64,000 nt of DNA from Melieria omissa. Its lineage: Eukaryota; Arthropoda; Insecta; Diptera; Ulidiidae. The stretch spans positions 39,191,348-39,255,347 of the forward strand of contig OZ020268.1 in NCBI GenBank assembly GCA_963971225.1. Reading direction: 5' to 3'. The position numbers were made by a program, and so were the translations under genes. Under the pieces are notes generated by a model. The model was not told the DNA's origin. It saw only the letters and a list, made by a program, of their open reading frames with translations, and searched no databases. Positions 34,818-45,600 of this stretch are shown here, piece after piece; within the stretch, counting starts at the first letter, position 1; each line of letters starts with the position of its first letter.

Positions 34818-35096
34818 TTACAGAGTGATGTCAATTCTTCTTGTTCTTTTTGCGAGAATATCCAGAATTTGATCACTGGTAACATTCACATCTCTGTGAA
34901 AGTTACGAAGCGCCAGTCCATTCAGTCGTTCCTCTCCATTCCGGTTGCGCAAGTAAGTTTTTAACCTTCGCAAAGTGGAGAAGGACCGTTCACTAGAGGC
35001 AACTGTGACCGGTAGTGTCCCACAAATTTGAAAAAGCCTGTATATCTGGCTGTAAAATCTTCTATTGCAAACGTTTTGTGACTTTTTCTGTCAAAC
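34818..35096 (-). pseudogene. hAT transposase C-terminal dimerisation domain
   Basis: The minus strand reads YSQIYRLFQICGTLPVTVAS, then SERSFSTLRRLKTYLRNRNG, EERLNGLALRNFHRDVNVTS and DQILDILAKRTRRIDITL before a stop at 34818-34820. The SERSFS..RR.K.YLR....ERLNGLAL signature is the hAT-family dimerisation region, most like ZMYM1/Tip100-type elements. The frame is closed upstream by a stop near 35096 and the rest of the protein is absent. Confidence 0.85.
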
Positions 35097-35420
35097 TGTC
35101 AAAAAATAAACAAACGAAAAATGCATCTTTCTCGCACTACAGTAGGTTGCGAGTCGTCTAACGATAGTACTATTAATACATGTGGCATGATAATAACACT
35201 CAATTACTACTGTGATCTTGACCAGAAAAGTTGTGAAAATAAACTGAAAATTACGAAATAAAGTGGAATGAATCATATTTGTAATGTACCAACTTGTGAT
35301 GTGGATTTAGTTTATGCGGTTGAAAGACCGTGTGCTGTAAGGGGTTTTGAAAAAGTCTGAGATTTCGGGGGGGGTCCGGACCCCCCGGACCACCCCCCTG
35401 CGTCCGTCCCTGGTAGAATG

Positions 35421-35460
35421 TATTCAGGATTCTTGAATTCACACTTAAGTTAATGTAGAA
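35421..35460. repeat. 42-bp direct repeat, right copy
   Basis: Partner of 32384-32425. It differs only after GTAGAA, where CA replaces TG. Confidence 0.85.
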
Positions 35461-35469
35461 CATTTGTAA

Positions 35470-36350
35470 TAAAGAGAGAGGAAGTTTCTGTCTTAAGATT
35501 CTTATATCATTTTCAGCATTTGCGCTCCTTTGAAACAAATTATAGTTGTTTCGAACAAATCAAATTTTTTCCTTCATGACGTGTCACTCGTCATAATCCT
35601 AAACAGTAAAATCTTTCAAGAAGGCATTGAAAACTTTGAAAGCAAACTCTAACCATTTCTATTTTGAAAGCGGCGAAATATCCGAAGTAAGGTCCGACCT
35701 GACATTATTCAATCGAGTTATTGAAATTATGAAATTATTATTTTTTTTTAATATAAGGATGCAGGATTTTTCTATATGGCATTATCAGTGATATAGAGAA
35801 AGATCAGTTAAATTCCACAAATACATATCTCCGAATACAGTTCAAGAAAACTACTCTTCACAGTAACGTCACTTGTCTGACTTGATAACATTTCGTTGAA
35901 ATTAAATGCACAAAGTGCGCTGCTTTCACGTCGCAAGTTATGTGCTGACGTAGCGGAATTCCACGAGTTCTGCTGTCAGCTGCGCCAACACGTACCCGAG
36001 AATGTCACGGCGAAAGCGCGAATACGAACGGCGCAGTAATCACGCACGCGGCGCATAAATTGTGCACCAATTGTCAGACGCAGGCGAGCCTAGCACGAGC
36101 CTGACGCAAGATTTCGCTTTTATGCGGGAAGAATCGGCGCGCAGATTCAAGCGTTGAAAATACAAATGCAAGTAAATAAAGCACTCGAGATGCTGTAAAT
36201 TACGCTAAAGTGGAATTAAGTGAGGCGCAAGGCTGCTCTGGCTGGGCTGAAGCGAGTGGCGAAGGGCGGCTGGGGAAAAAGTAGCGCGTAATGACGTAAG
36301 AAACTAAAAAAAGACAAACAGTGGAAAAAGGGTGCCCAGTAGGAAATGAG
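35470..36350. other. Noncoding; includes a CG-richer island at about 35920-36260
   Basis: The island has many CG dinucleotides and no simple repeats, unlike its surroundings, but no frame or splice sites could be supported. It may be regulatory. Confidence 0.4.
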
Positions 36351-38470
36351 CTTAAGACCCAATAAGCTTAAGACTACTTAAAGACTCCCAAATGAAGTGA
36401 GTCTCCAAATGATAAGGCAATGGGAATGTTGGTTTGAAGGTCTTTGATGTCTTTAGAAGGACTCGTCAATCCAATTTAATTTTAGCTAGTTTAAACCTTA
36501 TTAATCTACGTTACCTTATCTTCTTATCTATCCTAACTTATTCTACAACCCAGCGTAACGCAAACTTTTATGAGCTGATTTAAATTAACCTAACTTATTC
36601 ACGAATAACTTAAATTAACCTAATGTTAATAAAACCTCACCTAACTCTAACGTATCACAACCAAATCTAACCTAACGTTTTTCTTAAATGAACCTTACAC
36701 ACCTTACGAACCTTACATAGCTCAACCTGACTTGATCTGTCCTAACTAGACGCCTAGACTTAAAGAAAGAAGGGGAACTGATGGTTTTCTTATCCAGTAG
36801 TGTAAAAATAATGTTGGTTAGAAGATCTCTGGAACGTTTAAATTATACAAAAACCTAAAATAAACCCAACTAAACTTAACCTGACTTAAATTATTCAATC
36901 CAACCTCACCTGAATAAGCTTACCTAAGCATACGTACCTTCTATCTGACTTAAATTAAACTATTCCAATAACATAACCTCAGTTAATCTTAACCCGATGT
37001 GAACTTGCCTGACCTAACTTAACCAAAAGCTTCTACGTAATTCACAATTGGCAAATTTAAAGACTACTAGATGTGGTTAGAAGGTCTCTGAAACCTTTAA
37101 AATAAACCTAATATAATTTTACCTCACTTGATTGCTTCTATCATTTCCTAGCCTAACCTAACATACTCCAATCACGTAACCGCAACTAATTATAACCTGA
37201 TGTGATCTTTCCTAACTTAACTTAACCTAAAGCTCATACTTCGCAATTCCCAGACTTAAAGACTCCCAGATGTGGTGGTGTTCTCATGGAGTAGTGCAAT
37301 AAAGAAGTCTCTGGAATCTTTAATTTTTCCAAAAACACAAACTTAACCTAACTAAACTTTACCTCACTTCATTTAACATAATCTAATGAATAATCTAACC
37401 TAAACTAACACAACTTCTATTATGTCCTAGTCTAACCTAACATACTCCAATAACATTACCTCACCTAATTTTAACCTGATGTGATCTTTTCTAACTTAAC
37501 CTAAACCTTATACTTCACAATTCCCAGACTTAAAGGCTACCAGATGTGGTAGTTTTTCATGCAGTAACGCAATAATATTCTTAAATTTTAACAAAACACA
37601 AACTAAACTTAACCTTATTTTACCTCTAACCTCACCCAACCCTATAACTTAGCATAAGCTAACCTAAATCATTTCCTGATCCAACCTCACATTCTCCAAT
37701 AACATAACCCCACAAAGTCTTAACATCACCTAATCCTAACGTAACCTTAGGCTAAAAGTTCACAATTGCCAGGCTTAAAGAATACAAAAAGAGATATGGT
37801 AATGTCCTCATGCAATAATACAATTCGAATGTTTGTTGAAAGATCTCGGGTGCCTTTAGTACGATCAATCAACTTAACCCAATTTAAACAAATTTTACCT
37901 AACCTTATTTTACCTCTAACCTTACCTAACCTTATAATTTAGCATAAGATAACCTAAACTAACGTAACTTCTATCACTTTCTGACCTAACCTAACATGAA
38001 CCTGAGCTAACCTAAACTATTTTCTCCCATTTCCTGGTCTGATTTACTTAAGCCTCATTTCCTTAAGCCTGATCAACCTAACCTCTTTTAAACAGATTTT
38101 ACCTAAATTGACCTAACCTTACTTTGCCTAATTTAATCTAACCTTCAAAACTATTAAAATTAGCTAACGCAAACTATCTTCTATCATTTCCTGGTCTAAC
38201 CTAACATATCCTAATAAAATAACCTCACTTAAGCCTGATCAACCTAACCTCTTTTAAACAGATTTTACCTAAATTACCTTAACCTTACTTTATATCATTT
38301 AATCTAACCTAACAAACTATTAAAATAAGCTAACCTAAACTAAATAAGCTAATTAAACCTAACCTTACCTTAACTATGTTCTATCATTTCCTGGTCTAAC
38401 CGAACATATCCTTATAACATAACCTCACTTAAGCTTGACGTGATCAATCCTAACCTAACACATCCCTATA
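36350..38470. repeat. 2.1-kb degenerate array rich in CCTAA/TAACCT words
   Basis: CTAACCTAAC, TTAACCT and CCTAACTT words dominate. There is also a longer rhythm. CTTAAAGACT.C.AGATGTGGT recurs near 37055, 37251 and 37526, with weaker versions near 36367, 36754 and 37770. TATCATTTCCTGGTCTAACC and CACTTAAGCCTGATCAACC recur near 38020, 38180 and 38390. CCTAA is the complement of the arthropod telomere unit TTAGG, which flies have lost from their telomeres, and is also the 3' tail of LINE copies in this window. Confidence 0.8.
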
Positions 38471-38479
38471 CTTAGTTCT

Positions 38480-39780
38480 CGAGTTGAAGAAATAATAAAA
38501 AAAATATCTGAAAAATATGTTTTGCGTATCTCATCGTAAAATTTGCTACTGGCAATGCCCATCAGTGATCACTTTCAGCTGAGATGAAGTATTAACAAAT
38601 CAGAAAAAATTCGCATCAAAAACACAATCAGCCCAACGCTAATTAAACAAGCAATGTTAGTGGAATTTATGGCGTGTCGTGGCGTGTGCCACCGGCCCAT
38701 GTGACACTGTTCATTCGACACTGGGCCCATTCAACTAAGTACAGCAAGCAGGCAGGGGACGCAGACACTTCTGCGCCAAATGCCGGAAAATGTGCGCCCA
38801 GACAGACAGACAGACCGAAAAGTGTGTGGCGCGCACAAATCACAATCAAAGTTAAATCTACTGCAGCCCGAACACAAACAATAACAACAACAGTGCAAAT
38901 TTCATTGAATAAGCTTTGAGGACGCACGCACAAAAGCGAATGTCAAATAAAAACGCCAACATGTGGCATCAACAACAACCATACTACTGAATGCAGCAGC
39001 TGGTGCACGCCAGCGGCTGTTGGCAACGTGCGGCAGCTAACTTAACTACAAATGACGTCCAGTGGCGGCAGCATTCTCAAGAAAATGCACAGAAGTTTTC
39101 ATGTGTCTGTGTGTGTGTGTCGGAGTTCTTGACGTCCTTGCCTGGAAGGAAAGAGAGACAGAAGCCGAGGAGTTGCACCCGAAGGCCAAACTAATCGCAT
39201 GTGAAAATGAGGTATTCGCAAGACGCGTGTGGAGAGCGTCCGTGTTTCACTGTCATGTACGACTTCCATGCGGTGCGATCGCTTTAAGGAGTAACACTGG
39301 TTGCCGCCGCCGCCGCCGCCAAACAACCAACCGAAGTGATCAATGGTTCGAAAGTAGAAATAATAGTAAATGTCAGCGCAGGAGTGGAGGCCAAAGGCCC
39401 TCAAAGCAGTGAGAACAAAAGGCCCATGCAGCAAATTTACATTCGACTATGTGGCTGCAACTAGCAGTTGCTGGCTTCTAATAGCATTAAATAACAACAA
39501 CAACAACACTGGAATATAATAACAACATGTTGCCGCTACAATCGACTGACGCTAATTAGTAAATGGCTCAGTTTGTTGCAACAATTATGGCTGTCATTGT
39601 CAGTGCGTTTTCTATTATTTCTACACTTGAAAAAATATTAAAAATATAAAATAAATAAAATAAAATATTAAAAATGTATTAAACTTATTCTATGTCATCT
39701 TTACTTAACTCATTCTTTTAGAATTCCAACTGGTGACCCATGTTTCGGAAATTTTCCGTACCAAAAGAAACATTTTCATT
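38480..39780. other. Noncoding region
   Basis: Moderately GC-rich with CAA tracts and a (CCG)n run at about 39301-39320. ORFs on both strands lack domains. Confidence 0.45.
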
Positions 39781-39782
39781 AC

Positions 39783-39850
39783 CTAACAACTCTCTGACTC
39801 GCAGTCCAACGCACTAACCACAGATCCGCTGCAACGACGAGTGGACGGGC
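39783..39850 (-). repeat. tRNA-like D-arm relic (SINE head candidate)
   Basis: The minus strand contains GGATCTGTGGTTAGTGCGTT followed by GGACTGCGAGTC, which resembles a tRNA D-arm and anticodon arm. A B box is not found downstream, so it is broken or truncated. Confidence 0.4.
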
Positions 39851-39969
39851 ATCGCACATAGTTTTCGTTTCGTGTGTACTCGTCACAAGCTCGAGCACCG
39901 CAATTCGCCCGTAAGGTGGCGCTGTGACGGCGGTTTGTCGTCTTCATCCATTGCCCTGGGGGCCGCGCG

Positions 39970-40660
39970 CTCAATGTGAACAATGATGTGTCATGGCAGC
40001 TAACATGGCGGCGCCGCTTTTATGCGCACATTTCGATTGCAATCGCAATGCATTGCAATGGCAATCGATGCGATCGTCAGCGCCACCGCACCGCAACGAT
40101 CAACGATCGACGATCGTGTTGCTGCCACGGCGCACTCTGGTTGTCCGCATTGGCGTACGAGCGCTTTTAATTTGTATTTTGTGAGGCGCAATCGCAATTA
40201 ATTCAACGGCCATACATACGATCATCGATCGGTGCCGACGGTGCTGAGCAATTCTTTGTGGCATGCCGCCCCGCTCTCGCATGTAGATCGCAATCGAAAT
40301 TGTACGCTTCGCATAGCATCGCTGGTGGCTGTGTCGCATCAGTTGATTGGTGGAAATTATGGTGGAGCATACGTGACTATGTAAATATGGGCGATGGGAA
40401 CTATGGCGACCCCCTGTTGGCAGCCCGTTTGATGGGTGTTTTATTGATTTTTGTATAAAGTTGAAAGGAAATTCATAGTCATAAAGTTTAAGCAAAGCAG
40501 TGGTGATTTTGTGAGGAAATTTGTCAAATGAAACCCCAACGAAAGGAACATTCAATGTCGAAGTCTGATGTGAAAAAGCAATGGAAAAGCGATGGAAAAA
40601 GCAAAGCCTCCAATGAAGGGACCAAAGAGAAAACAACCTTAGTTTTATTCGCATATGGTT
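39970..40660. promoter_or_regulatory. Cluster of ATCGAT/CGATCG and GCAAT words
   Basis: Between 40024 and 40245 the words GATTGCAATCG, CAATCGATGCGATCG, CGATCAACGATCGACGATCG and CATCGATCGG follow one another. CGAT motifs are recognised by insulator and core-promoter factors such as BEAF-32 and DREF in Drosophila. A boundary or promoter role here is inference only. No coding frame is supported. Confidence 0.3.
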
Positions 40661-41084
40661 GGTTGCTTGGTTGAGTGGTTGTTGCCACAGCTAAGGAGCA
40701 CAATTAGCACAAAAGCTGCCATTTTGGTGCTAAATCCTAATTTTGTTTATTCATTTACTCATTTAATTTCAGTTTTTAAATACAATTCTTATAGACTAAT
40801 TAACAATGTAAACAACTTAAACTTAAACGGGAAACTGAGAGTTAAGAAATGAAATGAACATGGGTTTGGGGACAGATAGATCAAACATTAAAGAGGTCGA
40901 CAGCGCGTTTAACTCAGCTAAGGCTCGAGAAATAGGAACGTTACTACCATATCTTATTCTAAAGAACTCAACACAACTCAACACAAAAAGGGAAAACTTG
41001 TGTGAGGAAATGTGTTGGCACAATGAAAGCAATTTTAGCCAGAAGAGTAGTTAATGTCAGTCAATGTTTCCATTGACTATATTA

Positions 41085-41530
41085 AAAATGAAAGACCCTT
41101 CATGTCAGACCGCCTGATATCAAGTGATTTCAGACTCAGCAATAAACATCGAGACCTGTAAAGAGGCTGGAGCTCAGAGAAGTGAATAGCGCGAAGGGTA
41201 AACTTAAGGAATCTTCTTTTGATACGATTTGAATGGGAAGCATAGTAAGGTCCCTAGATAAAAGCAGCATATTCCAGTCGGGACCCAACAAATAAAGTAT
41301 TTTGTGGTCGTATTGAATGGTATTTGAAATCCACTTTATGAGATCCAGGAAATGTAGAAACTTCCTGATTTCCAGAGTAGAAATGGTTCTAAGGTCTTCC
41401 GAGAAGGGACCTTGTTTAACTCGGGCATATTCACTGAAAGTGGATCGATGTTTTCTTTGATCCTCCTCCCAACAACTGCAACAATATTAAGATCAATGTG
41501 TAGTCTTCTTACCTTCAAGAAGCGTACTTA
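41085..41530 (-). pseudogene. Non-LTR reverse transcriptase C-terminal fragment
   Basis: The minus strand reads RLHIDLNIVAVVGRRIKENI in one frame. It then reads GPYYASHSNRIKRRFLKFTL, RAIHFSELQPLYRSRCLLLS and LKSLDIRRSD in another. This matches the thumb region of jockey-type reverse transcriptases (order Y..H...I..RFL.F.L, then Y..RC.LL.L..L..RR). At least one stop and one frame change interrupt it. Confidence 0.65.
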
Positions 41531-41539
41531 TTTCTAAAG

Positions 41540-42540
41540 TAGTAGGTCGAAGTAATCGTTGTTTTCAGATGTGCTCGTCAATTTGTTCTTATTTAGCGGT
41601 GTTCCAATTCATGTGTTCAATGTGTCAATTTACTAGAAGAAACTTGTTGTCTTTACTGAGAAAAATATCGTTCTTTTACCAAACAAATCAACTGAGAGTA
41701 TAGGGGACGAGGTCGATTTCGATTCCGTGATGTCAAAGATGCACAAACGTAACAATAACACAGTCGCCGTACGAGCTACCAGAGAATGAAGTAGCGCTCA
41801 TCGAAGACAACAACCCTTAATCAACTCCTCGCACCTAATAGCAACGGATACACAGGAGGTGCTTCTGTATCCTAGTCACCAACCCTTTGATATCGACTCC
41901 TCACAAGTTGTGAGTCACAACTAAGCAGAGGACGCTTCTATAACTTAGACCAAACAACTATCATCACATCACAGAATCTAACGAAGAAACAACCCGATCT
42001 TCCTCTACGCATATCTATCTTACAGACATATCATTCTGCTCACTTCGAGGTTCCCAGCGAATGATGGGCGCTAATCTTCAAGCACCTCTCAGTGATTAAC
42101 CTCGCTTTAGTGCCAACACTTCCAACACAAAAACATTTAATGGCGAGCATTCACAAAAGATGTCAACAATTCTATCAAGAAAGAAAAAAAAACATTCGCT
42201 AATCCACCCAACCTGTGGTGTTTGCATTGTAATCGCATTAGGCGACAAATCAGCGAGCAATTTAACAATTGTCACCAATTGAATGCAACAACAAGGCACA
42301 TCACACAAATAAACAAAGCACGAGAGGCACTGTTTGCGCCTCACACAGAACCATTTGCATGGCTCGATTGTGGGTGGGCAGGCGGATTGGCACTTCGAAC
42401 GGCCAACGTCAGTGCGGCCTTAGCAGTCAGAACAGTGCGGCGACCCAACGCAACGACAGTCTCGTACAACATGCGTTATACGCGCGCGTCGAACACACAA
42501 ATTTCGACAACTGCCAAAAACATTTCGACGGTCAACTGGT
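41540..42540. other. Noncoding; likely upstream region of the secreted-protein gene
   Basis: The last 250 bases before the ATG at 42547 are CG-richer. They contain initiator-like TCAGT words (about 42408 and 42429) but no clear TATA box. The transcription start could not be fixed. Confidence 0.35.
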
Positions 42541-42546
42541 GAAACG

Positions 42547-42619
42547 ATGGGACAACTTGGTCGCCGCATCGGCGCGCTCAGTGCGATCGTCCTTATTGCC
42601 TGCGTGCTGTGCGAAGCCA
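42547..42619 (+). CDS. Exon 1 of secreted cysteine-rich protein (signal peptide)
   Basis: The ATG lies in a good fly context (GAAACGATGG). The exon codes exactly the 24-residue signal peptide plus one base of the next codon. The donor is CCA/GTAATT. The frame would stop after two more codons if unspliced, which explains why it is not seen as a long ORF. Confidence 0.7.
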
Positions 42620-45600
42620 GTAATTAATTGCATTTGCTCGATTCAAAATACTAATCGACTAGTTGATCGTATTTGTACTAATTGTGCCATTCAACGTTGA
42701 TTCATTGGCAGGCTGGAGCGCTCAGTGCTGGAAGAAACACAATGCCGGTTCCATACAAACGGCCGACGGCGAATTCAAGCGTCCTTTTGGCATACTCTGC
42801 ACTTATCAGTGTATGCTGTGGTTTCCGCCAGTGTGAGTGTTGTGTGTTTTCGACATGTGGTATATAATTTAAAAGAATTTAAAAGAGTTTTCATAAAAAA
42901 TGTTTCAAAGGATTTGTGAAAATTACGAAAGAATGATTTGAAGAAGAAAGATTTCAAGTTCCGTTCAAAAAAAATTTATTTAAAAACCCAAGTACACAGT
43001 AGTCCGTCTCTACTATATTAGTTTTCATTGTGTAAAGTAAAAATTTGATTGTGTAATGTAATCTTATTCAAATCTGCAAATCTTTTAGTGCAAAGATAAT
43101 TTAAAAAAAATTAAGGTTAGGTTAAACTATAGAGGGAATGCATGCGGTATGCACTTCCACTCAAGGACCCTGTTGGGTCCAGTGTTATTTCCTTCATTTG
43201 GGTTCTGGTGTTCTTCCCTATCTCTTGGAATCCCTGTAGGTCCAGATAGCATCGTTTCGGAACCATTTTATCTTGGCGAAGAAATTTTTTAGATCAGTAA
43301 TCTCTATATTAGCTGTTTCCGTGAGTCCATCGAAAAACCTGGCCACAATAGTCCTAGGTCGTCGTTCCTGTAATGGTGAAATACAAATACTGTTAGTCAG
43401 AAATAGTCTGTTTTTAGTTACCCTCATTTAAAGCCAGAAAATGATTCTTCGTCTACCAACAGTTGTAGATATTTTAATGATATTTTGATTATTTCTATTT
43501 GTAGGCGGAAATAGTTTTTTCATTTGTCCTTATTCATAACCTTAACGGTATTTTAACCAATTCGATGTCAGAAATAGCTTCACCAGACACCATCATTTGA
43601 AGTAAAGAAATAGCTTTTTAGTTACCTTTATTTGATTCTTCATTTGATGCCAGAAAGTTGCTTCTTCAGTTTTTTTCATTTAATGTCAAAAATAGCTTCT
43701 TCAGATACTTCATTTGATGTCAGAAATAGCTTACCCAGAGACCATCATTTGATGTCAGAAATAGCTTTTTCAGATACCTTAATTTGAGTTCAGAGATAGC
43801 TTCTTCAGTTATCTTGACTTGATGTCAGAAATAGCTTCCTTAGTTACCATTATTTGAAATCAGAAATAGGTGCTTGAGCTGTTATCATTTGATGTCAGAA
43901 ATAGCTGCTTCAGATACCATCATTTGATGTCAGAAATAGCTTCTTCAGATACCTTCATTTGATGTCAGAAATAGCTTCTTCAGTTAACATTATTTGATGT
44001 CAGAAATAGCTTAGTCAGTTACCTTTATTTCATTCTTCATTTGATGTTAGAAATAGCTTTCTTAGTTATTTTAATTTGATTTTTTATTTGATGTCAGAAT
44101 AGCTTTTTCTGATACTATCATTTGATGTCAGAAGTAGGCTACTTAGTTGTCTTCATTTGAAGTCAGAAATAGCTAATTTAGTTACCTTCATTTTACGTCA
44201 GAATAAGTTCCTTCAGATACCATAATTTGATATCAGAAATAACTTCTTCAAATACCATCATTTGATATCAGAAATAGCTTCTTCAGTTACATTGATTTGA
44301 TTCTTTATTTAATGTCAGAAATAGCTGCTTCATATTCCATCATTTGATGTCAGAAATAACTTCTTCAGTTTCCTTCATTTTATGTCAGAAATAGCTTTTT
44401 CAGTTACCATCATTTGATGTCAGAAGTAGATTCTCCAGAGACCATCATTTGATGTCAAAAATAGCTTCATCAGATGCGATCATTTGGTGTCAGATATAAT
44501 AAAAATAGCTTCTTCAGTTACCTTCATTTGGCTTATCATTTCATGTCACAAATATCTTTCTTAGTTACCTTCATTTGATTTCAAAACTAGCTCCATGAGT
44601 TACCATCATTTGAGAAATAGCTTCTGTAGCTTCCTTAGTTGCCCACATTTAATGTCAGAAAAGCTTCTTTATTTTATAAAATTAACTTTTTTAGTTAACC
44701 TGATTTAAACTCAGAAAATTCTGATTCTTTAGTTAAACTGATTTGAAGTGGTATACGTATAACTTCTTTAGTTAACCTTCTTCTAAATTGCTATTTTTTC
44801 AAAATTTTAAATTGCTCCTAACAAAACAACTTTTGATCTTTGAGTTCAAAGATCGAATAGTTTTTCTTGCAATCTTTGAGTTGACAGATTGAACAGTTTT
44901 ACTTGCAGTCTTTGAGTTCAAAGATTGAACAGTTTTTCCTGCAATCTTTGACTTGAAAGATCGAACAGTTGTTCTTGCCAGCTTTGAGTTAAAAGATCAA
45001 AAAGTATTTTTATAATTTTTGAGTTGAAAGATTTAACTTTTACTTGCAGTTTTTGAGTTGACAGATTGAACAGTTTTACTTGCAATCTTTGAGTTTGGAT
45101 ATTAAACAGTTTTGCTTGCAATCTTTGAGTTGAAAGATCGAACAGTTTTGCTTGCAATCTTTGACTTGAAAGATCGAATTTCTGAGTTGAGAGATTGAAC
45201 AGTCTTACTGGGAATCTTTGAGTTAAAAGATCGAACAGTTTTTTTGCAAGTTTTTTATTTTCAGACTTAACTGCGGAACATAATTTCAATTATATTTTGA
45301 GGAAAACTTGCTCCTTAAGCTTTCTGACTTTAAGTTTTAAATTTCCTCAGACTTCAATTTCTTCATTTCATTCTTCTTCAATTTCATTTCATTCTTCTTC
45401 AATTTCATTTCATTCTTTCTTGACATTTCAATTAACAAGCAAACGTTTCCATGAGATTTTCTCAAGCGGTCCATAAAAAAATTAAAAAACAATTGAAATC
45501 ATTTAGCATTAAGCTTCTCGAAGGCTCAAGTGCCCCTAATGAAAATGTTCTCTTGCAGATATCCTTCTTGTGAGTTCATTTTCGACCTGCGTATGTCACG

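Larger units (their letters stand above)
32426..35412 (-). mobile_element. hAT transposon (Tip100/ZMYM-like) with two nested mariners
   Basis: The ends are CAGGGACGGACGCAG and CTGCGTCCGTCCCTG, a perfect 15-base inverted repeat. It is flanked by identical 8-bp duplications GTAGAATG (32418-32425 and 35413-35420), the hallmark of hAT insertion. Runs of G and C (TTGGGGGGGG near the left end, GGTCCGGACCCCCCGG near the right) sit just inside. After removing the two mariners only about 950 bp remain. This holds the transposase C-terminus on the minus strand but neither the catalytic core nor the zinc finger, so the element is internally deleted and could move only with help from a complete relative. 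Confidence 0.85.
42833..45558 (+). other. Intron 2, 2726 bp, filled with repeats
   Basis: It begins GTGAGT and ends TTCTCTTGCAG. Most of its length is a minus-strand LINE tail, a 35-bp minisatellite, a 36-bp minisatellite and a short TTCATTTC repeat, each listed separately. Confidence 0.6.

Noticed and set aside
36350..38470. True telomere or chromosome end
   Set aside because: The CCTAA words are degenerate, interrupted by a longer unit and followed by ordinary sequence on both sides.
39783..39850. Functional tRNA gene
   Set aside because: The D-arm-like word is present but no T-arm or acceptor stem can be paired, so it is a relic.
43440..45275. CRISPR array
   Set aside because: The regular 35-36 bp units are contiguous minisatellite repeats without unique spacers, in a eukaryotic intron.
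44918..45289. 123-codon repetitive ORF on the minus strand
   Set aside because: Open only because the 36-bp minisatellite period is a multiple of three; no start or splice context and it lies in an intron of the opposite strand.
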